NCBI GenBank assembly: GCA_964540815.1 | Contig: CAZIOH010000028.1 | Span: 4,364 to 68,363, forward strand | Origin: CAZIOH01 sp964540815 | GTDB lineage: Bacteria; Myxococcota_A; Polyangia; Fen-1088 | Direction of reading: 5' to 3' | DNA length: 64,000 bases | Shown here: positions 16,932 through 25,927 of the stretch, in pieces | How the letters are laid out: the number at the start of each line of letters is the position of its first letter | Position numbering within the stretch: position 1 is the stretch's first letter | The notes under the pieces: generated by a model | Told to the model about the DNA's origin: nothing | Seen by the model: only the letters and a program-made list of their open reading frames with translations | Database searches by the model: none | Made by a program: the position numbers and the translations under genes

Positions 16932-18542
16932 GTGACGACGTCGCCTGCTGACCTCCCGGACTGGCGGAAGCTGCTGCCAGCCACCGTGGGCCGCCAGCAC
17001 GGCTGCGGCCCCCAGGGCCGGCGTCTGCGCGGCGGTCCGGGCCTCCTCGGCGTGCTCGCCCTCGGCCTGGTGCTTGCCCCGGTGCCTCCCGCCGGGACGC
17101 TTCCCGCGGCGGCGCATGAGCCGCCGCCGGCTCCGCGACCCGCCGGGGCGCCGGTGCCGGTCCCCGTGCTGACGCTGGCGGTCGTGGTGGCGCCGCGGCT
17201 CGTCCGTGGACCCTACCTGGTGGTGCTGGGCGACAACGCCATCGGGGCTGCCTGGGAGACCGATCTCCCGGCCCGCGGAACCCTCGCCATCGCGCCTGCG
17301 CAGCCGCAACGCGCGCCCGATGCCCACACCCCAGAGCTCCGCGCGCCCGCCGTCGGCGCCACTGCGCCCGGGCGCAGCAGGGCGTCGGCCAGCGGGGCGG
17401 TCCGGATCGTTCGCGCGGACACGGTGGGATTGCGCCAGGTGGTCCGGCTCCCGGGCCTCGAGCCCGGCCGCCGCTACCAGTATTCGGTCGAGATCGAGGC
17501 GCCAGGCGCTCGCCCCGGGGCCGCGGCTCCGCTCGCCTCCCGCCCGCGCGGCGACCTCGCCGCGCGCGGGCCAGTGCCCGGCAGCGCGAGCGCGTCGCCG
17601 CCCGCCGAGCTCGAAGCGCCGCCACGCCGGGACGGGCCCGTGCGGTTCGTGGTCTACGGCGACATGCGGGCCCCTGGACACGCGGAGCATGCCCAGGTCG
17701 TCGAGGGCATCCTGCGCGAGAAGCCGAGCCTGGTGCTCAACACCGGCGATCTGGTGGCCGCCGGGGGCGATGCTTCGGCCTGGCAGCGCTACTTCGAGAT
17801 CACCCGGGCCCTCGGCGCCACCACCCCCGTCGTGCCGGCGCTCGGCAACCACGAGTCCTACCTCGGGGGCGCCGCCCGGTCCTGGGCGCTCTTCGGGCTG
17901 AAGTCGGCGGGGAGAGCCCCGGCCAGCGGCTATGCCTCCTTCGAATGGGGCGCGCTCCACTTCGTGGTGCTCGATACCAACGCCCTCGATGCCGAACAGC
18001 TGGCCTGGCTGACGCGCGATCTGGCCGCCGCTGCCCACCGCCATCCCCGCGCCATCTTCGCCATCTGCCACGAAGGGCCCTGGTCGAGCGGACCGCATGG
18101 GGGCTCGAGCGCCATGGAGCGAGATGTGGTGCCGATCCTGGCGGCGGGCGGGGTCACCCTGCTGTTCGCGGGCCACGATCACCTCTACGAGCGGGGCGCG
18201 GGGCCCGTCCGGGGCGGCGGCGGCGCGACCCCACGCCGGTTCCCCTATGTGGTCACCGGCGGTGGCGGCGCGCCGCTTTACAACCCCACCTGCGAGGTGG
18301 TCTCGCCGGCGTCCGCGGGAGCCCCTGGCTCCGGGGGGGGGCCGGCCTCCGGGCTCCCACCGTGCCCGCCATCGGTGGAGATCGTTCGCAAGGCGTACCA
18401 CTACATCGTGGTGGACGTGGATGCCGACGGCGTCCGCGTCTGCCCGCGGGCGCCCGACGGCACCGCCATCGAGCCCTGCTGGTCGCCGCCGGCGCCGGTG
18501 CAGCCGCCATCCTTTCGCCCGGTGTCCGGGCGGACCCGGTAG
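16932..18542 (+). CDS. Secreted metallophosphoesterase, purple-acid-phosphatase-like
   Basis: A 536-residue exported calcineurin-type phosphoesterase. A GTG start at 16932 is followed by a signal peptide ('GLLGVLALGLVLAPVPPAG'). A fibronectin-like N-domain (about 90-230, 'PRLVRGPYLVVLGDNAIGAAW') precedes the dimetal core: 'RFVVYGDMRAPG', 'VLNTGDLVAAGGD', 'PALGNHESYLG', 'FAICHEGPWSSG' and 'LLFAGHDHLYERG'. These are the five metal-binding blocks, so it should be active. The likely substrates are phosphomonoesters; the true one is unknown. Ala/Gly/Pro-rich inserts break up the core near 430-470. The gene is convergent with the M16 peptidase pair. Confidence 0.88.
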   Translation: MTTSPADLPDWRKLLPATVGRQHGCGPQGRRLRGGPGLLGVLALGLVLAPVPPAGTLPAAAHEPPPAPRPAGAPVPVPVLTLAVVVAPRLVRGPYLVVLGDNAIGAAWETDLPARGTLAIAPAQPQRAPDAHTPELRAPAVGATAPGRSRASASGAVRIVRADTVGLRQVVRLPGLEPGRRYQYSVEIEAPGARPGAAAPLASRPRGDLAARGPVPGSASASPPAELEAPPRRDGPVRFVVYGDMRAPGHAEHAQVVEGILREKPSLVLNTGDLVAAGGDASAWQRYFEITRALGATTPVVPALGNHESYLGGAARSWALFGLKSAGRAPASGYASFEWGALHFVVLDTNALDAEQLAWLTRDLAAAAHRHPRAIFAICHEGPWSSGPHGGSSAMERDVVPILAAGGVTLLFAGHDHLYERGAGPVRGGGGATPRRFPYVVTGGGGAPLYNPTCEVVSPASAGAPGSGGGPASGLPPCPPSVEIVRKAYHYIVVDVDADGVRVCPRAPDGTAIEPCWSPPAPVQPPSFRPVSGRTR

Positions 18543-18640
18543 CCGAGCTCAGGTGTCCGGGCGAAGGTGCGCGACGACCGCCCGAGACTTCCCCGAGATC
18601 CGAGGGTGTCCGAGGTCCGAGGGTGCCGACGTCCGAGTCG

Positions 18641-20107
18641 TCAGATCGACTCGCCGTCCGGTCCGCGCAGCTCGGGCGCCGGCAAGCCGAGGGCGCGCAG
18701 CGGTGCCTCGAGGGTCGCGCGGTCGCCGACGATCACGATGCCGAGCCGCGACGGCTCGAGGTACCGCTCGGCCACCGCGCGCAGGTCCGCGGCGGTGGTC
18801 CGCTCGACCGCGCTGATGAAGCGCGCCGGCTCGTCCATGGGCAGATCGTAAAGCCCGAGATCCGAGAAGGTGGCCGCCGTGCCCGCCGAGGTGGAGAGGG
18901 CCTCGGCCGTCCGGTCGAGCAGAGAGGCCTTGGCCTTGGTGAGCTCGGGCACCGAGGCGTCCTCGGTTCGAATCTTCTCGATCTCCGAGAGAAACTCGGT
19001 GACGGCGGGTGCGGTGACCGCCGAGAACACCGACGAGCGCGCCACGAACGCCGACGGGTGGCGGTAGGCGCTGAAGTGCGAGCTCGCGCCGTAGGTGTAG
19101 CCCTTGACCTCGCGCAAGGTGAAGTTCAGCCGGCTCGTGAAGCTGCCGCCCAGGATGACGTTGAGCATGGACAGCGCGGGGCGATCGGGGGCGAAGCGGT
19201 GGGTGCCGGGACCCACCACCCGGATCACGCTCTGGGGCGCTCCGGGGCGATCCACCAGCACCAGGCGCGGGCGCGGTGGGAAGGAGAACTCGCTCGGCTG
19301 GTCCGGGAGCGCTCGCGGCGCCCAGCTGGCGAAGGCCGCGTCGAGCTGCGCGCGCAGGCGCCCGGGGTCGAAGTCACCGGCCACCGTGAGGACGGCATTG
19401 TTGGGTCGCCAGAACGTCTGATGGAACCGCTGGACGTCGCCGAGCGACGTCGCGCGCACCGTGGCCTCGAACCCGTCGACGGGGCGGCCGTAGGGATGTC
19501 CGTCTCCATAGAGGGTCATGGCGGTCACCAGGTCGGCCACCGCTTCGGGCTGGTCCCGCCGCTGGGCGAGCCCGGTCAGCCGATCGTGCTTCACGCGCTC
19601 CCAGTCGGTGTCGAGCATCCGGGGTCGCATGACGACGTCGGTGGCGATTCCGAGGGCCTCGACGAACTCGCCGGCAGGGACCTGCAGCGTCAGCTGGCAG
19701 CCGTCGCGCCCGGCGCCGACCCAGAGATCCGCGCCGAGCTGCTCGGTGGCCTCCGAGATCTCGAGCGCGTTGCGCTCGCCAGCCCCCTCGTCCAGCATCT
19801 CGGCGGTGAGGGAGGCGAGGCCCGCCCGGTCCGGCGGATCCCGGTCCGCGCCGGTGCGGAGCACGAGGTTCAAGGCCACGATGGGCGCGGCGTTCCGGTG
19901 GATGGCCAGCACCTCCGCCCCGCAGGACAGCCGGAAGCGGACGGGCGTGGGCGGGGTGAGGGGGGGCAATGGCCCGACCGCCGGCGCCTGTCGCATGTAG
20001 TCCGGCACGGTCACCGCGGAAGGGGTGGGCGCCACCGTTCCTGCCGCCGGGGACGCGGTCACGTTCGCGGTCGCGTTGGCGGTCACGTCGGATCGAACGG
20101 TGGTCAT
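18641..20107 (-). CDS. M16-family peptidase homologue lacking zinc motif
   Basis: A 488-residue M16 (pitrilysin/insulinase) family protein. The position normally occupied by HxxEH reads 'GLASLTAEMLDEGAG', so the zinc ligands and catalytic Glu are missing and it is predicted to be the inactive partner. Other M16 features remain: 'NNAVLTVAGDFDPGRLRA' and 'GGSFTSRLNFTLREVKGYTYG'. It overlaps the upstream active gene by 4 bp (ATGA), which implies translational coupling and a heterodimer as in bacterial M16B pairs. The N-terminal 'SDVTANATANVTASPAAG' is low-complexity. Confidence 0.9.
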   Translation of the reverse strand: MTTVRSDVTANATANVTASPAAGTVAPTPSAVTVPDYMRQAPAVGPLPPLTPPTPVRFRLSCGAEVLAIHRNAAPIVALNLVLRTGADRDPPDRAGLASLTAEMLDEGAGERNALEISEATEQLGADLWVGAGRDGCQLTLQVPAGEFVEALGIATDVVMRPRMLDTDWERVKHDRLTGLAQRRDQPEAVADLVTAMTLYGDGHPYGRPVDGFEATVRATSLGDVQRFHQTFWRPNNAVLTVAGDFDPGRLRAQLDAAFASWAPRALPDQPSEFSFPPRPRLVLVDRPGAPQSVIRVVGPGTHRFAPDRPALSMLNVILGGSFTSRLNFTLREVKGYTYGASSHFSAYRHPSAFVARSSVFSAVTAPAVTEFLSEIEKIRTEDASVPELTKAKASLLDRTAEALSTSAGTAATFSDLGLYDLPMDEPARFISAVERTTAADLRAVAERYLEPSRLGIVIVGDRATLEAPLRALGLPAPELRGPDGESI

Positions 20108-21540
20108 GGTTGCTCCTTGGTGGCGGGCAAGGGCAAGGGCTTGGCGGCGCCGTTCACGATGTCCGACGCTCCCTGGCCCTGGCGGTCGGACGCGGCATGT
20201 GCGTGCCCGTCGCTGTCGTCGTCCTCGTCGTCGTGCCCTTGGTCCCCCTCTTCGCCCCCGGCCTCGGCCTCGGCCTCGGTCCCGGAGCCGTCGGGCATGA
20301 TGGTCATGACCAGGCGATGCGCGCGCACCACCTGCGCGAAGATCTCCCGCACGGATTCGCAGGTGAGCTTCTCGTAGCGGGCCAGGTCCTCCGCCAGCCC
20401 GTCGGGATGCCCGAGCAGCCGCTCGTAGTGGTTGAGGAGATCCGCGCGGGTCTGCAGGCTGTCGAGGCTCTTGAACGAATCGGCGAAGTGGGTGTTGCGG
20501 GCGCGCTCCAGCTCCTCCTCGGTGGGGCCGTTCTCCGCCAGCTCGGCCAGCACCTGCTCGGTGGCGGCCTCGATGGCATCGAGGGTCTGGCCCGGCTTGG
20601 CGGTGGCGCCGAGCCCGAACAGGCTGCCGAGCATGAGCGAGCTCTGGTAAGCCCAGGCGTCCTGGGCGATCCGCTGCTCGTACACCAGGGCCTTGTAGAG
20701 GCGGCTCGACTTCCCCCCGCCGAGGATGTGGGCCGCCAGATCCAGCTCCGCGTCGCCGGGCGCGAACAGGGCCGGGGAGTGCCACTCCATGCGCAGCCGG
20801 GGCAGCTGCACCCGGTCGGTCACGGACATCCGGTGGGTCGCCGTCAGCACCGCCGGCGCGACGCTGCGCGGGGAAGGCGGCTCGCGGTAGGGCATCCAGG
20901 CGAAGTACCTGTCGACCAGCCGCCGGGCCTCGCCCGGCTCGAAGTCTCCGGCGATGACCAGGGACGCGTTCGACGGGCGGTAGAAGCGGTCGAAGAAGTC
21001 GCGCACGTCCGCCACGGTGGCGGCCTCGAGATCCGCGTGCGACCCGATCACCGGCCAGTGGTAAGGATGGCTCGGCGGGTACATGGTCTCGGGGACCAGC
21101 AGCTCGGCGCGTCCATACGGGCGGTTCTCGTAGGACTGGCGGCGCTCGTTCTGCACGACCTTGCGCTGCCCCTCGAGCTCGTCATCCGTGATCACGTTGG
21201 GCAAGGTGGCCAGGCGATCCGCCTCCAGCCAGAGGAAGGTCTCGAGCAGGTTGGCCGGCCCGATCTCGTAGTAGTTCGTGCGGTCGTTGCTGGTGGTGCC
21301 GTTGTTGTGGCCGCCCCAGTTCTCCATGATCGCGTCGAACGAGGGGTAGGGGGCGTTCTGCGAGCCCATGAACATGAGGTGCTCGAAGAGGTGCGCGAAC
21401 CCGGTGCGCCCGACCTGCTCGTCCTTGGAGCCGACGTGGTACCACAGGTCGACGGCCACGAGCGGGCTCGAGCGATCGGGATGCAGGATGACCCGCAGGC
21501 CATTGTCGAGAATGAATTTTTGGAAGGGAATCGAGCGCAT
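20104..21540 (-). CDS. M16-family zinc peptidase (active subunit)
   Basis: A 478-residue M16 metallopeptidase. The inverted zinc motif is intact in 'GFAHLFEHLMFMGS' (HxxEH). The downstream Glu ligand lies in the 'DELEGQRKVVQNERRQSY' region. The repeat domain has 'NASLVIAGDFEPGEARR' and 'GGGKSSRLYKALVYE'. The C-terminal 60 residues are acidic and His-rich ('GDQGHDDEDDDSDGHAH'), perhaps metal buffering. No signal peptide is evident. It is coupled to the inactive homologue downstream. Confidence 0.92.
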   Translation of the reverse strand: MRSIPFQKFILDNGLRVILHPDRSSPLVAVDLWYHVGSKDEQVGRTGFAHLFEHLMFMGSQNAPYPSFDAIMENWGGHNNGTTSNDRTNYYEIGPANLLETFLWLEADRLATLPNVITDDELEGQRKVVQNERRQSYENRPYGRAELLVPETMYPPSHPYHWPVIGSHADLEAATVADVRDFFDRFYRPSNASLVIAGDFEPGEARRLVDRYFAWMPYREPPSPRSVAPAVLTATHRMSVTDRVQLPRLRMEWHSPALFAPGDAELDLAAHILGGGKSSRLYKALVYEQRIAQDAWAYQSSLMLGSLFGLGATAKPGQTLDAIEAATEQVLAELAENGPTEEELERARNTHFADSFKSLDSLQTRADLLNHYERLLGHPDGLAEDLARYEKLTCESVREIFAQVVRAHRLVMTIMPDGSGTEAEAEAGGEEGDQGHDDEDDDSDGHAHAASDRQGQGASDIVNGAAKPLPLPATKEQP

Positions 21541-21740
21541 GAGGAACCGGGACCCCCAGACCCCCTGAAGATGGCGGGGCGGCTAAGAGGAAGAGGACGT
21601 GAGACGCGGGACGACGGAGCGAAAGATGCATGTATGGCCGAGATGCTCGGGCGCGGCCAGCCAAAAGGCGCCAGCATCCTATACGCGCCCGTGCCCGAGG
21701 TTGCCAATCGGATACAATCGCCGCCGGCGCTTCACGTGGA

Positions 21741-23207
21741 ATGACCTTGTCACAGCTCTCGCAAGATACGGGTGCCCGCAAAGCGCGCCGGATCCGCCTC
21801 GCCGCCTGGCCGCTCGCGACGGCCTGGCTCGCCGCCGGGGTCGCAGGTGTGTGTTCTCCAGACCTGTGGGGCGGGTCCAGTGCCCTGGCCGACGGGGCAT
21901 TCCCGACCTCGCAATCGGTCCTGCTCCCGAGCGACCGGCCCAAGGAGATCGTCCTGGCCGCCAACTTCGGTCTCATCTTCTCGGAGAACGACGGGGGGTC
22001 CTGGTCCTATGCCTGCGAGGACCCCTCGGCCACCCTCAACGCGAGCTCCTATCTTCTCGGTCCGGCCCCCGCCAATCGCATCTACGCCCTGTCCTCCGGG
22101 CTCGGCGCCGCGGTCTCGTCCGACGGCGCGTGCACATGGGCCCTCGGGGGCGGGGCGCTGGTGAACCAGCTGGTGAACGACGTGTTTCCCGATCCGAGCA
22201 ACGCCGACCGGGTCTTCGCCGTCGCCATCCCCGCCGGCGTGGCCAACCCCGTGACCGCCATCTTCCATTCGGAGGACGGCGGCCTCACGTATGCGGTGTC
22301 GGGCTTTGCGACCCCTGCCGGGGCCTCGATCACGGGGATCGAGGTCGCCGCGACCGAGCCCGACCGGGTGTTCGCCACGCTCGACGGCAGCTCGGACGGT
22401 AGCCAGCCAGAGCTGGCCCGCTCCATCGATGGGGGCAAGACCTTCGAGCTGCACGCGCTCGGCCCGGCGCTCGGGGCGGTCAAGGTGCGGCTGGTGGCGA
22501 TCGATCCGACCGACGCCTCGGTGATCTTCCTGCGCCTCTTCTCGGCCCCGGGCGTGACACCCGTCAGCGAGGCCCTGGCCATGAGCCGTGATGGAGGCGA
22601 CACCTGGACCACACCGCTCATGCTCGAAGGCGGGAGCCTCGTCGGGTTCGTGCGACTGCCCACCGGCACGCTCGTGGCGCTGGCGACCACGCCGTCGGGC
22701 GCCGTGCTCGTGCGCTCGAAGGACGCCGGCGTCTCCTTCGCGACCAGCCCACTCTCCTTCGCGCCGAAGGGCCTCGCGGCCCGCGCCGGGGTGCTCTTCG
22801 CGGCGGCGGACGAGTTCCCCGCAGGCGAGACCAACCCGGTTCGGTTCTCGCTCGCGAGCTCGGTCGACGAAGGGGAGACCTGGCAGGCGCGCCTCAAATT
22901 CAGTCAGATCTCCGGTGTGCGGGCGTGCGTCAAGGCCGCCTGCCAGTCCAACTGCGCCTACCTGTCGGGGCTCACGTTGTTCCCCCAGGCCTCCTGCAGC
23001 ACGAGCGCGGGCAGCGGCAGCGGTGGCGGCGCAAAGACCGGGTCCGGCGGCGGATGCAGCTACGCGCTCGGACAGAGCCGCCTCGGGTGGATCTCCTCGG
23101 TGTGCGGAGCCGTCGCGGTCTTTCTCGGGGTCGGAGCCACCCTGGGCAGGAGGCGGCGGCGCCGACGGTCCCGTCTGGGCGGGGGCCAGGTGCATTCAAG
23201 GGATTGA
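21741..23207 (+). CDS. Beta-propeller (BNR-like) protein with MYXO-CTERM-type tail
   Basis: A 488-residue exported protein with an N-terminal signal segment (about 18-50). Repeated BNR/sialidase-type motifs follow: 'SENDGGSW', 'SEDGGLTY', 'SIDGGKTF', 'SRDGGDTW', 'SKDAGVSF' and 'SVDEGETW', spaced as propeller blades. The C-terminus has a Gly/Ser linker, a cysteine in 'GSGGGCSYA', a hydrophobic segment ('WISSVCGAVAVFLGVGATLG') and a run of arginines. This is the tripartite form of the MYXO-CTERM sorting tail, which is processed by a CPBP-type myxosortase for surface display. The start is ATG 21741. The ligand is unknown. Confidence 0.82.
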   Translation: MTLSQLSQDTGARKARRIRLAAWPLATAWLAAGVAGVCSPDLWGGSSALADGAFPTSQSVLLPSDRPKEIVLAANFGLIFSENDGGSWSYACEDPSATLNASSYLLGPAPANRIYALSSGLGAAVSSDGACTWALGGGALVNQLVNDVFPDPSNADRVFAVAIPAGVANPVTAIFHSEDGGLTYAVSGFATPAGASITGIEVAATEPDRVFATLDGSSDGSQPELARSIDGGKTFELHALGPALGAVKVRLVAIDPTDASVIFLRLFSAPGVTPVSEALAMSRDGGDTWTTPLMLEGGSLVGFVRLPTGTLVALATTPSGAVLVRSKDAGVSFATSPLSFAPKGLAARAGVLFAAADEFPAGETNPVRFSLASSVDEGETWQARLKFSQISGVRACVKAACQSNCAYLSGLTLFPQASCSTSAGSGSGGGAKTGSGGGCSYALGQSRLGWISSVCGAVAVFLGVGATLGRRRRRRRSRLGGGQVHSRD

Positions 23208-23233
23208 CCCCAGCCGCCGACAGTAGGAACTCG

Positions 23234-24865
23234 GTGGCATCCTTACCACACGGCCAGGCAGCAGGGCATCCGGCGGAGACTCCGGCCGCCGGCCCGCAGA
23301 AGTCGGCGACGTCGAGCGCCGTGGCATCGGCGGCGGCCGGTCTCGGGGCCTCGTCCGAGCTCCTGGCCCGACTCGAGCGTTGCTCGAACCTGCCCACGTT
23401 GCCCGCCATCGCCGTCCGCGTGCTGCAGCTGTGTCAGAGCGACAACCTCGACATCGGCCAGATCGCCGAGACCCTGGCCAAGGATCCGGCGCTGTCCGCC
23501 AAGGTGCTCCGGCTGGTCAACTCGCCGGCCTTCGGACTGCGGCAGGAGGTGCGCACGGTTCCGCATGCGCTGGCGCTGCTCGGCCTGAACGCGATCCGGA
23601 CCCTGGCCCTGTCGTTCTCGCTGGTGCGCGACCTCAAGAAGAGCCAGAGCGCTGGGCTCGACGCCTACTGGAAGCGGTCGATCATCTCGGCGGTCGCGGC
23701 GCGGGAGATCGCCACCCACCTGCGGTTCTCGGCCCCCGACGAGGCCTTTCTCGGCGCGCTGCTGCAGGACATCGGGATCCTCGCCCTCGGTCGGGTGGCG
23801 GGCCGTCACTACGAGAAGGTGGCGAACCAGGCCGGGGACAACCACGTCCACCTGGCCAAGCTCGAGCGCGACACCTTCGGGGCCGATCACGCCGACATCG
23901 GCGCCTGGCTGATCGGGACCTGGCACCTCCCCGAGCCGCTGAGGCTGGCGGTGGCGTGGAGCCACAAGTCCACGGTCGAGCTCGGCTCGAGCGCCGGGAC
24001 GGTCGGCCTCCACGAGGACGTGATTCGTCTGGCCAAGATCGTTCGCCTGTCCGGGGTGGTGGCGGATGTGTGGGGTTGCCGCAACACCGGCTTCGCGATG
24101 GAGGTCCTGAAGGCCGAGGCGCCCCGCACCGTGGGGCTGGCGGCGGACGAGCTCGCGCCCATCTTGAGCCGGGTCGCCGCCGCCATCCCGCAGGTGGCCA
24201 GCCTGTTCGAGGTTCAACTCGGGACCGGCGAGGAGATCACCGCGGTCCTGGAGCAAGCCACCGAGACGCTGGTCATGGTCACCATGCGGGCCTCGCGTCA
24301 GATTGATTCCGCGCGGCAGGCCATCGACTCGCTCGAGCAGAAGACCCGGGTGCTCGAGGAAGCCTCCACCCGCGACAAGCTGACGGGCCTCTTCAACCGC
24401 GCAAGGTTCGATTCCTACCTTCAAGAGGAGTTCGCCGCGGCCGCCCAGTCCGGCAAGTCCCTGAGCCTGATCATGACCGACGTGGACCACTTCAAGAAGG
24501 TCAACGACACCTTCGGCCACGCGATGGGTGACGAGGTGCTGGTGTCGGTGGCCAAGGCGCTGACCGGCCGGCTGCGCCCGCGCGACCTCATCGCCCGCTA
24601 CGGCGGCGAGGAGTTCGTGCTGGTCCTGCCCGAGACCGACGGCCCGGGCGCCGAGGTGGTGGCCGAGCGGATCCGCCAGAAGATCGAGCAGACCCCCCAC
24701 AACATCGGTACCGGACCCGGTCTGGTGGTGACCATGTCGTTCGGCTGCGCCACGTTCAACCCCCAGCCGTACCCCGACGGCGGCTCCCTGCTCAAGGCCG
24801 CCGATGAGGCCCTTTACGCCGCCAAGCGGGCCGGTCGCAACCGGGTGCACCGCGCAGGCAGTTGA
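23234..24865 (+). CDS. HDOD-GGDEF diguanylate cyclase
   Basis: A 543-residue signalling protein. An HDOD domain (about 40-240; 'LPTLPAIAVRVLQLCQS', 'DPALSAKVLRLVNSPAFG', 'FLGALLQDIGIL') is followed by a helical linker and a C-terminal GGDEF domain. The active-site loop is 'RYGGEEF' and an allosteric I-site RxxD ('RPRD') sits five residues before it, so it should make c-di-GMP with product inhibition. The start is GTG 23234 with AGGAA just upstream. It lies 26 bp after the propeller gene and may be in the same transcript. Confidence 0.92.
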   Translation: MASLPHGQAAGHPAETPAAGPQKSATSSAVASAAAGLGASSELLARLERCSNLPTLPAIAVRVLQLCQSDNLDIGQIAETLAKDPALSAKVLRLVNSPAFGLRQEVRTVPHALALLGLNAIRTLALSFSLVRDLKKSQSAGLDAYWKRSIISAVAAREIATHLRFSAPDEAFLGALLQDIGILALGRVAGRHYEKVANQAGDNHVHLAKLERDTFGADHADIGAWLIGTWHLPEPLRLAVAWSHKSTVELGSSAGTVGLHEDVIRLAKIVRLSGVVADVWGCRNTGFAMEVLKAEAPRTVGLAADELAPILSRVAAAIPQVASLFEVQLGTGEEITAVLEQATETLVMVTMRASRQIDSARQAIDSLEQKTRVLEEASTRDKLTGLFNRARFDSYLQEEFAAAAQSGKSLSLIMTDVDHFKKVNDTFGHAMGDEVLVSVAKALTGRLRPRDLIARYGGEEFVLVLPETDGPGAEVVAERIRQKIEQTPHNIGTGPGLVVTMSFGCATFNPQPYPDGGSLLKAADEALYAAKRAGRNRVHRAGS

Positions 24866-24927
24866 CCCGCGGCCGATCGCAATTCCCCTCTTTGCATTCA
24901 CCGGCCATCCTTTAGACTGCGGCGGTC

Positions 24928-25701
24928 ATGAGCACTTTGAGTCAGGAGCGGGTCCTCAGCGTCCACCACTGGAACGACACGCTGTTCAGCTTCACGACCA
25001 CCCGCGACCCCGGTCTGCGTTTTCGCAACGGCCAGTTCGTGATGGTGGGCCTCGAGGTCGAGGGGCGTCCGCTCTTGCGGGCGTTCAGCGTGGTGAGCGC
25101 CAACTACGACGAGCACCTCGAGTTCTACAGCATCAAGGTTCCGAACGGACCGCTGACCTCGCGCCTGCAACACGTCAAGCCGGGGGATTCGATCTTCGTC
25201 AGCCGCAAGCCGACCGGCACGCTGGTGCTCGACCACCTGCTCCCGGGCAAGCGCCTCTACCTCTTCTCGACCGGGACCGGGCTCGCCCCGTTCATGAGCA
25301 TCATCAAGGATCCCGCGACCTACGAGCAGTTCGAGCAGGTGATCGTCGTGCACGGGGTGCGCACCACCAGCGATCTCGGTTATCGCGGCTTCATCGAGAA
25401 AGAGCTCGAGCACCACGAGCTGGTCGGCGAGCAGGCCCACGCGCAGCTCCTGTACTATCCGACCGTGACCCGCGAGCCGTTCAAGCACCAGGGCCGCATC
25501 ACGAGCCTGGTCGAGTCGGGAAAGCTGTTCAGCGATCTCGGCGTGCCGCCCCTCGACCCCGCCACCGACCGGGTGATGATCTGCGGCAGCCCGAGCGTCC
25601 TCAAGGACATGGTTGCGCTCTGCGAGTCCCGGGGCTTCGCCGAGGGCAGCAGCGACGGCCAGGGGCACTACGTGGTCGAACGCGCGTTCGCTGAGAGGTA
25701 G
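24928..25701 (+). CDS. fpr: Ferredoxin--NADP+ reductase (Fpr type)
   Basis: A 257-residue flavoprotein that moves electrons between NADPH and ferredoxin or flavodoxin in the cytoplasm. The FAD-binding 'RAFSVVSANYDEHLEFYSI', the pyrophosphate-binding 'FSTGTGLAPFMSIIKDP', the NADP-binding 'VIVVHGVRTTSDLGYRG' and 'VMICGSPSVLKDM', and the terminal 'GHYVVERAF' are all typical of bacterial subclass I Fpr. The length is normal. A weak TTGCAT/TAGACT pair just upstream could be its promoter. Confidence 0.93.
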   Translation: MSTLSQERVLSVHHWNDTLFSFTTTRDPGLRFRNGQFVMVGLEVEGRPLLRAFSVVSANYDEHLEFYSIKVPNGPLTSRLQHVKPGDSIFVSRKPTGTLVLDHLLPGKRLYLFSTGTGLAPFMSIIKDPATYEQFEQVIVVHGVRTTSDLGYRGFIEKELEHHELVGEQAHAQLLYYPTVTREPFKHQGRITSLVESGKLFSDLGVPPLDPATDRVMICGSPSVLKDMVALCESRGFAEGSSDGQGHYVVERAFAER

Positions 25702-25720
25702 GGCAGAATCGGTCCGCGCT

Positions 25721-25894
25721 CTATTCGGGCTTGCGGGTCCGGCGGCGATCGAGGAAGCGCCCGCCGAAGAGCACCGCCAGCCCGACGAGGGCGAGCTTGA
25801 CGCCGATGGCGACGCCCACCAGATAGGGCCCCGGCTTGATTCCGAAGAGGGCCAGCAGTCCGGCGACGGCGGCGGTGATTCCGGCGGTGATCAT
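25721..25894 (-). CDS. Small two-helix membrane protein (57 aa)
   Basis: A 57-codon frame from ATG 25894 to TAG. It encodes two hydrophobic segments ('GITAAVAGLLALFGIK' and 'VGVAIGVKLALVGLAVLFGG') separated by a PGPY turn, then a basic tail ('RFLDRRRTRKPE'). The positive tail predicts a cytoplasmic C-terminus. It fills the space between fpr and the PilZ gene and shares the strand with the PilZ gene upstream, 33 bp away, so the two may be co-transcribed. The family is not recognised. Confidence 0.65.
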   Translation of the reverse strand: MITAGITAAVAGLLALFGIKPGPYLVGVAIGVKLALVGLAVLFGGRFLDRRRTRKPE

Positions 25895-25927
25895 GCGCCA
25901 TTGTACCGCGCCCGGGCCCGGTCGAGG

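Noticed and set aside
18590..18640. Repeated TCCGAGG motifs after the metallophosphoesterase gene
   Set aside because: Short and imperfect; no hairpin or clear function.
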